This document shows, one piece after another, positions 1-7,079 of a stretch of DNA of 64,000 nucleotides (positions within the stretch are counted from its first letter, which is position 1; each line of letters starts with the position of its first letter). The notes below the pieces were generated by a model. It made no database searches. It was not told the origin of the DNA and was given only the letters and a program-made list of their open reading frames with translations. This DNA comes from Streptomyces piniterrae (GTDB lineage Bacteria > Actinomycetota > Actinomycetes > Streptomycetales > Streptomycetaceae): NCBI RefSeq assembly GCF_005048155.1, contig NZ_SUMB01000010.1, positions 1 to 64,000 on the forward strand, given 5' to 3'. Made by a program: the position numbers and the translations under genes.

Positions 1-320
1 GGGGCCGGGGCGGCCGCCGGAGCCGGAGCCGGGGCCGGCGCCTGGGCGGCGGGCTTGGGCTCGGCCGGCGCGGCCTGGGACGGGGCGGGTGCGGCGGGGG
101 CCGAGCCCTCCGCCGGCTGGCCCGACGCGTTGGCGCCGCCCGGCTTGTAGTCAGCGAAGAAGTCCCACCAGGCTCGGTCTACCGAGTTCGGGTCCTGGAG
201 GTACTGCTGGTAGATCTCGTCGACGAGCCACTCATTGGGACCGAACGCGGCGGCAGGGTTCTTTCCCTGCCCCTCTTGGTCGGTCGAGATGCTCGAGCTG
301 TTGGGGGACTGTAGCGACAC
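1..320 (-). CDS. kgd: Multifunctional 2-oxoglutarate dehydrogenase E1/decarboxylase, N-terminal part
   Basis: N-terminal fragment of the large actinobacterial 2-oxoglutarate metabolising enzyme (TCA cycle, thiamine-diphosphate dependent); the rest lies beyond base 1. The translation contains the family's N-terminal E1 segment, with NEWLVDEIYQQYLQDP followed by DRAWWDFFADYKPG, and then the Ala/Pro-rich linker that precedes the E2-like domain in this fused enzyme. The start is a GTG at 318-320, since no in-frame ATG lies upstream; a purine-rich GGAAGAGGG lies about 11 nt ahead as a possible ribosome binding site. Only about 106 codons are visible, so catalytic residues cannot be checked. The identification rests on this characteristic N-terminus. 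Confidence 0.9.
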   Translation of the reverse strand, partial: MSLQSPNSSSISTDQEGQGKNPAAAFGPNEWLVDEIYQQYLQDPNSVDRAWWDFFADYKPGGANASGQPAEGSAPAAPAPSQAAPAEPKPAAQAPAPAPAPAAAPA

Positions 321-569
321 GGCGGCAACCGCCCTCTTCCGCTTCCTAAGGTGGTGGACAGCGGGAATAAAGGCTACGCCTGTTGTGACCTTTGGTGCAG
401 TCCGGGAGGGTCACTCGTCGCGCACGTCACATTCACCGAAGGGTTTCAGGGCATGACATGGCGGGAAACACACGAAGTTTGCCCGCGTGCGGGTAGAACT
501 CATCGTCGGCGCACCCCGGAGTGAGATCCGGTGATGAGTGCTCCCACGACCGACCCTACGTCACGGGCG

Positions 570-1813
570 TCAACCGCGAGCTGACTCCAGCCCCGGAAGG
601 GTGACGCGGATACGGCAGCCACGTGGGGATTCGGCCACGCCGATCCGTCCGCCGTGCAGATCCACCGCCCAGCGCGCGATGGCCAGGCCCAGTCCCGTAC
701 CGCCGTCGGTGCCGGGCCCCGACGCGCCGGGACCGCCGCGGTTGAACCGTTCGAAGACCCGGTAGCGCTCCGACTCGGGGATGCCGGGGCCCTCGTCCTG
801 CACCTCCAGCTCCAGGCTCTCCGGCCCCTCGCCTCGCCGGGCGTGCACGGTGACCCTGCCGTGCTGCGGGCTGTGCTTGATCGCGTTGTCGATCAGATTG
901 GCCACGACCTGGTGCAGCCGCTCGGCGTCGGCGTGCGCGGTCAGCTCCGGCGGTGAGACATCGAGGTGCAGATGCACGTCCGTACGGGTGTGGGTGCCGG
1001 AACCGGCAACCCCGGACAGCGCAGAGAGCGTCGAGGCGCCCCGGCTCATGTTGGCCTCCTTGAGCACCCCCGACAGATACGGCCAGACCTCGAAGCGCCG
1101 GGCGTGCAGCGGCACCACCCCGTTGTCCAGCCGGGACAGGTCCAGAAGGTGCTCGACCAGCCGGCCGAGCCGCTCGGTCTGCTTCAGCGCGGTCCGCATC
1201 GTCTCCGGATCGGGCTCGGAGACCCCGTCCACGACGTTCTCCAGCACCGCGCGCAGCGCCGCGATCGGGGTGCGCAGCTCGTGCGAGACATTCGCCACGA
1301 GCTCCTTGCGGTGGGTGTCCACCGCTTCCAGGTCGGCCGCCATCCGGTTGAAGGCGCTGGCCAGGTCACCGAACTCGTCGCGGCGACCGGAGCGCACCCG
1401 ACGGGTGTAGTCACCATGTGCCATCGAACGGGTGACATCCGTCATCTCGCCGAGCGGCGCGGTCAGGCTGTTCGCCACGAACTGGGTGATCAGCAGCGAG
1501 GCGATGATCGAGAAGACCGTGATCACCCGCAGTTCGGTCGCGGAGTGCATCGCGACGAACACCAGCAGGGTGGTGATGATCACCGAGACGATGACCAGCG
1601 CGCCCAGCGCGGCCTTGACGGAGCGGTACGGATCCAGCGGTCGCAGCCCCTCCCAGATCCGCTCCCACAGGCCCTGGGCGGGCAGTCGCCACCACTCGCG
1701 GGCCGGGGGCCGCCGCAGTCGCCGCAGGGATCGCCCCAGGGCCTCCCGCGCGGAAAGGCGCCAGCTGCGCACCCGCGGTCGCCACGACTCCCGCACGGAA
1801 AGGCGCCACCGCA

Positions 1814-1817
<4 letters not shown>
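570..1817 (-). CDS. Two-component sensor histidine kinase (HAMP)
   Basis: Membrane-bound sensor kinase of 415 residues. It has a very basic N-terminal tail (1-60), two hydrophobic segments at about 70-90 and 97-117 with almost no extracellular loop between them, a HAMP linker (about 118-170), the phospho-acceptor His179 in SHELRTP, the N box DNAIKHSP (about 310-317) and the G boxes DEGPGIP and TGLGLAI. The very short external loop suggests sensing within the membrane or at its surface rather than by a soluble ligand domain; this is inference. The ATG overlaps the stop of the upstream response regulator gene (ATGA), so the two are translationally coupled and form a cognate pair. The signal it senses is not evident. 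Confidence 0.93.
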
Positions 1818-2554
<737 letters not shown>

Positions 2555-2628
2555 CGCCCGCCCCTGCATGTCCCCTGCGTGGTCGCGTCTTGCTGGGCAG
2601 CAGCGTAAAGCCATGGTGTGACTGACGG

Positions 2629-3432
2629 CTACGCGCCCTTGCGGGCGAGGTGGACGACGTCCGGGACACCTCGGACAACAGGGATCTCTTCCGTCCGCAC
2701 CCCGCTGAAACCGGCATTTCGCAGAGCCTGTTCGAATGCCGGCGAGGGCTGCGCGGACCACACGGCGAGCACCCCGCCGGGCGTCAGACGGTCCCGGCAG
2801 GCGGCGAGACCGGTGGGGGAGTAGAGGCTGCCGTTGTCCTCGGTGACGGTCCAGTCCGGGCCGTTGTCGATGTCCAAACACAGGGCGTCGAAGGCGTCTT
2901 GGCCCGCTCCGTCGCGGAGGTAGGCGACCAGGTCGGTGTGCAGGATCTCGGTACGGGGATCGGCCAGCGCGGCCGCCGAGACCGCCGACAGCGGGCCCGT
3001 GCGGTGCCAGTCGATGACCGCCGCCTCGCGTTCGACCACGGCGATCCGGCCCCACCGCGGCTCCTCCGCGGCCCGGACCAGCGAGAAGCCGACACCGAGG
3101 CCACCGATCAGGACGGCGGGCCGGGTGCGTCCGGGCGGCAGTTCGGACAGTGCGGCGTCGATCAGCAGGCGCTCCGAGCGGCCGTCGGAGGTGTCCATCA
3201 GGAAGCAGCCGTTGGCGATGATCTCGTAGACCGCCGGGGTCCCGCCGCGGGCGCGCAACACCACCTCGCCGTAAGGGCCTTGGCGTCGGTCGAGGATGCG
3301 CGGGGCCTCCTGGGGGCCGGCCGCCGGATGCGTCTCATACGAGGGGGATACGGGAGCCATACCGCCATCTTGGCCAACGGCGGCTGCGGTGGTCCAACCG
3401 TTCGGGCCCGCCGTTCCGGCATTCGGGATCAT
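2629..3432 (-). CDS. Spermidine-synthase-like class I methyltransferase-fold protein
   Basis: Protein of about 243-267 residues with the Rossmann-type fold of polyamine synthases and SAM methyltransferases: the glycine-rich loop VLIGGLGVGFSLVRA, an acidic residue ending the next strand (VVERE), and LCLDIDNGPDW in the position of the family's Asp-containing catalytic loop. Such proteins are often annotated as spermidine synthase, but the real substrate is unknown. The start is uncertain. ATG 3432 has GGAGG about 12 nt upstream, whereas ATG 3360 (MAPVSPS) would give a more typical length but has no clear ribosome binding site. It is transcribed in the same direction as the downstream two-component genes, with a 74-bp gap. 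Confidence 0.75.
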   Translation of the reverse strand: MIPNAGTAGPNGWTTAAAVGQDGGMAPVSPSYETHPAAGPQEAPRILDRRQGPYGEVVLRARGGTPAVYEIIANGCFLMDTSDGRSERLLIDAALSELPPGRTRPAVLIGGLGVGFSLVRAAEEPRWGRIAVVEREAAVIDWHRTGPLSAVSAAALADPRTEILHTDLVAYLRDGAGQDAFDALCLDIDNGPDWTVTEDNGSLYSPTGLAACRDRLTPGGVLAVWSAQPSPAFEQALRNAGFSGVRTEEIPVVRGVPDVVHLARKGA

Positions 3433-3664
3433 GGCCGCGGTCCGCCTCCGATCCGCCCGCCGACCGTTGACGTGGCGAATCTCATGGAGGTTGCGTCACG
3501 TGATGCATCTCACTCGCACAGCTCGCTCATGGGTTGAGCGTGCAGGGTGGTCGCCAACGTTCTTCACGACGACGGAATCACGACAGCGGAATCACGGCCG
3601 GGGGACCACACCGGCGTGGCTGTTCTTCGGCGGCGGCGCGCCGGAACGGAAGGGGCTTCGTGCA

Positions 3665-4546
3665 GTGAGCTGGCTTGGAACCGCCGACGGGATGTCGGGC
3701 GACACGGCCGTCGAGGGCGGGCGGACGGACGGCCCTGCCGCCGACCCGCAGCGGCCGCCCGTCCTCGGGGGGATTCCCCGGCAGCGCGGGGGGCCGGCAC
3801 CCGCTGCGGCGCCCGAGGCTCCGGCGGCTCCCGCGGACGGGGCCGGGCCGGCCGCCCGGTCGCGCACCCGGTGGCGTCCCTGGAAACTCCTGCCCACCCC
3901 TCTCGGCACCCCCTTCACCTTCTGTTACGCCGCCCTCCTCGCGGCGACCTCGTTCTTCGCGGAGCATGCCGACCCCTCGCTGGTCGACGAGCTGCTGCGG
4001 GGCTCCAGTACCGACGTCGTCCATCTCGCGCGCACCCCGCTGCTGGTCCTCGTGGCCAGCGCGCTGTGGATCGCCGGCGGAATGACCTCGGCGTACGCCG
4101 TCGGCTTCCTCTTCGTGCTGACGGCCCTGGAGCGGCGGATCGGCGGGCTGCGCGCCGCCGCTGTGTTCTTCGGCGGCCATGCGCTGGCCACCCTCGCGAC
4201 CGAACTGCCGGTGGGCTTCTCGGTCGCCGCCGGGCAGCTGCCGGACAGCGCCCTGCACCGCCTCGACTACGGCATCAGCTTCGGCGTGATGACGTGCACC
4301 GGAGCGCTCGCCGGTCTGCTCCCCGCCTGGTCCCGCTGGCCGCTGCTGGCCGGCGCCGGCTATCTGGTCGTCACCGATCTGCTCGCCTACGCCGATCCGG
4401 TGAGCGACTGGGGCCATCTGCTGTCGCTCACCCTGGGCGTCGCCGGCTGGCCCCTGTTGCGCCGCTGGCGCGCCCAACGCGCCACGGCCGCCCCGCTCCT
4501 CGGGGACCTGGGCCACCCGGCGCTGCGCGGGGCACGCACTCACTGA
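3665..4546 (+). CDS. Rhomboid-like integral membrane protein
   Basis: Polytopic membrane protein of 293 residues. A Pro/Ala/Arg-rich cytoplasmic N-terminus (about 1-75) is followed by about six hydrophobic segments. GISFG in a late helix and WGH in the last one sit where rhomboid proteases carry their Ser and His dyad, so a rhomboid-type fold is likely; proteolytic activity is not established. The GTG start was chosen because GGAAGGGG precedes it by about 9 nt. Longer in-frame extensions to upstream ATGs would run into the divergent methyltransferase-fold gene and look non-coding. The IS element lies 64 bp downstream. Confidence 0.75.
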   Translation: MSWLGTADGMSGDTAVEGGRTDGPAADPQRPPVLGGIPRQRGGPAPAAAPEAPAAPADGAGPAARSRTRWRPWKLLPTPLGTPFTFCYAALLAATSFFAEHADPSLVDELLRGSSTDVVHLARTPLLVLVASALWIAGGMTSAYAVGFLFVLTALERRIGGLRAAAVFFGGHALATLATELPVGFSVAAGQLPDSALHRLDYGISFGVMTCTGALAGLLPAWSRWPLLAGAGYLVVTDLLAYADPVSDWGHLLSLTLGVAGWPLLRRWRAQRATAAPLLGDLGHPALRGARTH

Positions 4547-4609
4547 CGGGTGAGGCCGGCGGGGGCGGCCCGGCCCCCGCGGCGCCGACCCTGACCCGTC
4601 GGACACGCC

Positions 4610-4629
4610 CTAGGTCGTGTCCGCAAAGT
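4610..4629 (+). repeat. Left terminal inverted repeat of the IS
   Basis: The 20 bases starting CTAGGTCGTGTCCGC are exactly the reverse complement of 5486-5505. The outer CTAG may be target-site duplication rather than element sequence. Confidence 0.93.
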
Positions 4630-5138
4630 CAGGGCAGCCATAGTCGGAGGCAGGCGATGGTGACCAGGGCTTGGTAGTGGCGGGCGCGTTTGTCGTAGCG
4701 GGTGGCGAGGGCCTTGTTGTGTTTGAGTCGGTTGAAGCAGCGTTCGACGACGTTGCGGCGTCGGTAGGCGGCCCGGTCGAGTCGGCACCGGCTCTCGCCT
4801 CGACGGATGCGGCCGTTGATCTGGTCGATCCGTTCGGGAATCGCTGCTTTGACGCCTCGCCGCCGCAGATAGCTGCGGATCTTCGTGGATGAGTAGCCCT
4901 TGTCCGCGACAACACGGTCGGGCCGTGTCCTGGGGCGGCCGGGCCCGTACCGCTCGATGCGGATGCGGGCCATGACCGCTTCGAGCTGGGTGCAGTCGTT
5001 GACGTTCCCGGCGGTGAGGGTGAAAGCCAGCGGCCGCCCCTGCCCGTCGCAGGCGAGGTGGATCTTCGTGGTCAGTCCGCCGCGGGACCGGCCGAGCGCC
5101 TCACCTGGCCAGGACTGCCCCCTTATCGGGCCCCGGCC
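4629..5138 (-). CDS. IS5-family transposase, OrfB part (frame -1 to OrfA)
   Basis: Second half of the DDE transposase. It carries LGRSRGGLTTKIHLACD, the second catalytic Asp in VADKGYSS, and the terminal Y-R-E-K signature in VVERCFNRLKHNKALATRYDK, ending in LRLWLP at a TGA. It has no credible own start or ribosome binding site and is normally produced as an OrfA-OrfB fusion. The frame is open well upstream of 5138, but the homologous part begins where OrfA ends. The given 5' boundary is approximate. Confidence 0.85.
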   Translation of the reverse strand, partial: GRGPIRGQSWPGEALGRSRGGLTTKIHLACDGQGRPLAFTLTAGNVNDCTQLEAVMARIRIERYGPGRPRTRPDRVVADKGYSSTKIRSYLRRRGVKAAIPERIDQINGRIRRGESRCRLDRAAYRRRNVVERCFNRLKHNKALATRYDKRARHYQALVTIACLRLWLP

Positions 5139-5464
5139 GCATGCTGGTGGGCTCGCACGGTGGTCGAGTCGATGCACACGATCGTCCAGTCGACGGCGCC
5201 GACGGCGTCGGAATGCTGCTGGACATGGGCCAGCAGGCGGTCCCAGGTGCCGTCGGCGGACCAGCGGCGAAAGCGTTCGTAGACCGTCTTCCACGGTCCG
5301 TACCGCTCGGGCAGGTCCCGCCAGGCCGCCCCGGTGGACAGCTTCCACAGAATGCCGTTGACCACCTGCCGGCGGTCGCGGACTGGCCGGCCCATCCTCG
5401 ACGGCGCCAGCAACGGCTCGATCACCGCCCACGACTCATCAGTCAGCTCATGTCGACGCACCAC
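5123..5464 (-). CDS. IS5-family transposase, OrfA part
   Basis: First half of the transposase, 113 residues from a GTG. It contains the N-terminal DUF4096-type region (LTDESWAVIEPLL, WRDLPERYGPW) and the first catalytic Asp in CIDSTTVRAH. The reading frame ends at TAA right after HQHAAGAR, exactly where IS427-like elements pass into the OrfB frame by a -1 ribosomal frameshift. In this copy the sequence at that point is CGATAAGGGGG; see the finding on the altered slip site. Alone it lacks the second catalytic Asp and the Glu, so it cannot transpose without fusion to OrfB. Confidence 0.9.
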   Translation of the reverse strand: MVRRHELTDESWAVIEPLLAPSRMGRPVRDRRQVVNGILWKLSTGAAWRDLPERYGPWKTVYERFRRWSADGTWDRLLAHVQQHSDAVGAVDWTIVCIDSTTVRAHQHAAGAR

Positions 5465-5485
5465 GAACAGACCAACGCGACAACC

Positions 5486-5505
5486 ACTTTGCGGACACGA
5501 CCTAG
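5486..5505 (-). repeat. Right terminal inverted repeat of the IS
   Basis: Perfect 20-base inverted copy of 4610-4629. Its last bases include the TAG stop codon (5502-5504 on the minus strand) of the neighbouring DUF1877 gene. Confidence 0.93.
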
Positions 5506-6005
5506 CCCAACCAGATCAGCACCCCGTCCCCGGCGTCGGCCGCCGTGCGGAAGAACGGGCAGAGGCGGGCGTAGTGGTGGCGCACGTAGTCCAGGGACTG
5601 GCCGCGCTCCCAGATGAGAGCCGGGTAGACCCGCGCGCCGGCGAGGTCCTCCGGGGTGACGCCGGACGTCAGGTCCTCGGCGGATATCTGGTCCAGCGCC
5701 TTGGCGGCCAGCCGGACCCGGTCGGGGGTGAGAAAGCGGGGCGGGCCGTAGCCCCAGTCCTCGGCGTCCTCGATGGCGTCCTCGCCGTGCACGATGTCCA
5801 CGGGGAAGGCCGCGCGGGCGAGCAGGAAGCCGAGGGCGCCCCAGGCCTGGTCGACGTCGAGGCAGCGGGCCTTCGCCGGAGGCGTGCCGCGGGCCGCTTC
5901 CGCGTCCATCCGCCTGCCGACCAGCCGCAGTGCCCACTCGGGATCGCGGACGGCCCGGTCGAGTTCGGCGGGCGTGACACGTGCGTACTCTCCGATCATG
6001 CTCAT
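5502..6005 (-). CDS. DUF1877 family protein (YfbM-like)
   Basis: Cytoplasmic protein of 167 residues of unknown function. It starts MSMIGEYARVTPAELDRA and has the family pattern of a small alpha/beta protein, with a central LDVDQAWGALGFLL and a C-terminal LDYVRHHYARLCPFF. The length is typical of the family, so the copy appears complete. The ATG at 6005 gives the usual N-terminus; the ribosome binding site is weak. Its TAG stop lies inside the CTAG at the right edge of the IS element, so transcription past the stop runs straight into the transposase gene, which is on the same strand. Confidence 0.82.
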   Translation of the reverse strand: MSMIGEYARVTPAELDRAVRDPEWALRLVGRRMDAEAARGTPPAKARCLDVDQAWGALGFLLARAAFPVDIVHGEDAIEDAEDWGYGPPRFLTPDRVRLAAKALDQISAEDLTSGVTPEDLAGARVYPALIWERGQSLDYVRHHYARLCPFFRTAADAGDGVLIWLG

Positions 6006-6102
6006 GTTCCGAAGGCTAGGGGCGACCACTGACAACGCCGCCCAAGACGGCCGGCTGGGAGAATGGAGCACCCATGGCCCCCTCGGCAGGAGTTCACGCA
6101 CG

Positions 6103-6978
6103 GTGTCCCAGGACCGCCCCTCCCCGCATCCCGGCAGCACAGACCTCGGCCCGCAGGCCGCGGATCCCGGCCCGCAGTCCGCGGATCTCGGCCTGCAGTC
6201 CGACTGCGGCAGCTGCTTCGGGCTGTGCTGTGTCGCGTTGCCGTTCGCGGCCTCGGCGGACTTCGCGATCGACAAGGACGCCGGGCGGCCCTGCCCGAAC
6301 CTGAGCACCGACTTCCGCTGCGGCATCCACACCGACCTGCGCCGGCGCGGCTTCTCCGGCTGCACCGTCTTCGACTGCTTCGGCGCCGGCCAGAAGGTCT
6401 CCCAGGTCACCTTCGGCGGTCAGGACTGGCGGCAGGCGCCGGGCACCGCACGGCAGATGTTCGATGTGTTCCCCGTCATGCGCCAGCTCCATGAGCTGCT
6501 CTGGTACCTGGCCGAGGCGCTGACCCTGGCGCCGGCCCGCCCGGTCCACGCCGAACTGCGGCGCGCCCTGGAGAAGACCGAACGCCTCACCCGCGGCACC
6601 GCCGACGAACTGAAGGGTCTGGACGTCCCGGCGCACCGGGGCGAGGTCAACGCGCTGCTGCTGCGCACCAGTGAGCTCGTACGCGCCAAGATCCCGGGCC
6701 GCAGGAAGGACCGCCGGGGCGCCGACCTGATCGGAGCCCGCCTGAAGGGCGCCGATCTGCGGGGCGCCAACCTCCGCGGCGCCTACCTCATCGCCGCCGA
6801 CCTCAAGGGCGCCGATCTGCGGTCGGCCGACCTGATCGGCGCGGACCTCAGGGACGCCGACCTCGGCGGCGCCGACCTCACCGGCAGCATCTTCCTCACC
6901 CAGTCGCAGCTCAACGCCGCCAAGGGCGACCAGGCCACCACGCTGCCACCGGCCCTCGCCCGCCCCGCCCACTGGTAG
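6103..6978 (+). CDS. Cys-cluster plus pentapeptide-repeat protein
   Basis: Protein of 291 residues with two parts. The N-terminal half holds eight cysteines in a compact pattern (CGSCFGLCC, then single Cys in RPCPN and FRCGI, then SGCTVFDC), reminiscent of the YkgJ-type metal-binding clusters. The C-terminal half (about 205-270) is a right-handed beta-helix of A(D/N)L-type pentapeptide repeats, about thirteen copies (GADLI, GARLK, GADLR, GANLR and so on). A 7-residue tandem repeat precedes the first Cys. The GTG start at 6103 has AGGAG about 10 nt upstream; an ATG at 6074 lies in another frame. Pentapeptide proteins often mimic DNA, but here the Cys domain suggests a different, unknown role. 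Confidence 0.8.
   Translation: MSQDRPSPHPGSTDLGPQAADPGPQSADLGLQSDCGSCFGLCCVALPFAASADFAIDKDAGRPCPNLSTDFRCGIHTDLRRRGFSGCTVFDCFGAGQKVSQVTFGGQDWRQAPGTARQMFDVFPVMRQLHELLWYLAEALTLAPARPVHAELRRALEKTERLTRGTADELKGLDVPAHRGEVNALLLRTSELVRAKIPGRRKDRRGADLIGARLKGADLRGANLRGAYLIAADLKGADLRSADLIGADLRDADLGGADLTGSIFLTQSQLNAAKGDQATTLPPALARPAHW
6145..6204 (+). repeat. 21-bp tandem repeat encoding (L/P)G(P/L)Q(S/A)AD
   Basis: Nearly three units in frame within the N-terminal region of the pentapeptide-repeat gene: 6145-6165, 6166-6186 and a partial 6187-6204. Units differ at only a few bases, so the array probably arose by recent slippage. Confidence 0.8.
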
Positions 6979-6991
6979 CGGCCGCCCCGAT

Positions 6992-7005
6992 CGCTCACAG
7001 CGAAC
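6992..7005 (-). promoter_or_regulatory. ClgR-type operator upstream of lon
   Basis: On the minus strand the sequence reads GTTCGCTGTGAGCG, which fits the GTTCGCY-N4-GCG box described for the ClgR activator of Streptomyces clp and lon genes. It lies about 75 bp upstream of the lon start codon, a plausible activator position. The match is by eye; binding is not shown. Confidence 0.65.
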
Positions 7006-7037
7006 ACCCTCCGGGGAACATCTCCCGCCCCCACCGC

Positions 7038-7058
7038 ATTGAGTGAGTACAGCTCAAC
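7038..7058 (+). promoter_or_regulatory. HAIR element (HspR operator) upstream of lon
   Basis: ATTGAGT, 7 bases, then GCTCAAC closely matches the HAIR consensus CTTGAGT-N7-ACTCAAG bound by the heat-shock repressor HspR. It lies 21 bp before the lon start, where a bound repressor would block transcription. Control of Streptomyces lon by HspR is established for the genus; this site is the expected location. Confidence 0.85.
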
Positions 7059-7079
7059 TTGCCTGCCGAAGGGGAGATC

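Larger units (their letters stand above)
4610..5505 (-). mobile_element. IS5-family insertion sequence (IS427-like), probable CTAG target duplication
   Basis: About 890-bp element carrying a two-frame DDE transposase on the minus strand and bounded by perfect inverted repeats. CTAG is present at both outer edges (4610-4613 and 5502-5505). Because CTAG is its own reverse complement, it can be either part of the inverted repeat or a 4-bp target duplication; with the latter reading the element proper is 4614-5501. It sits between the rhomboid-like gene and the 3' end of the DUF1877 gene. The insertion appears intergenic, because removing the element with one CTAG restores the same TAG stop for the DUF1877 gene. 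Confidence 0.9.

Noticed and set aside
3296..3664. Long N-terminal extension of the rhomboid-like protein
   Set aside because: It would overlap the divergent methyltransferase-fold gene start; GTG 3665 has a ribosome binding site.
5773..6102. Upstream extension of the pentapeptide-repeat gene
   Set aside because: It runs antisense through the DUF1877 gene; the GTG at 6103 has AGGAG upstream.
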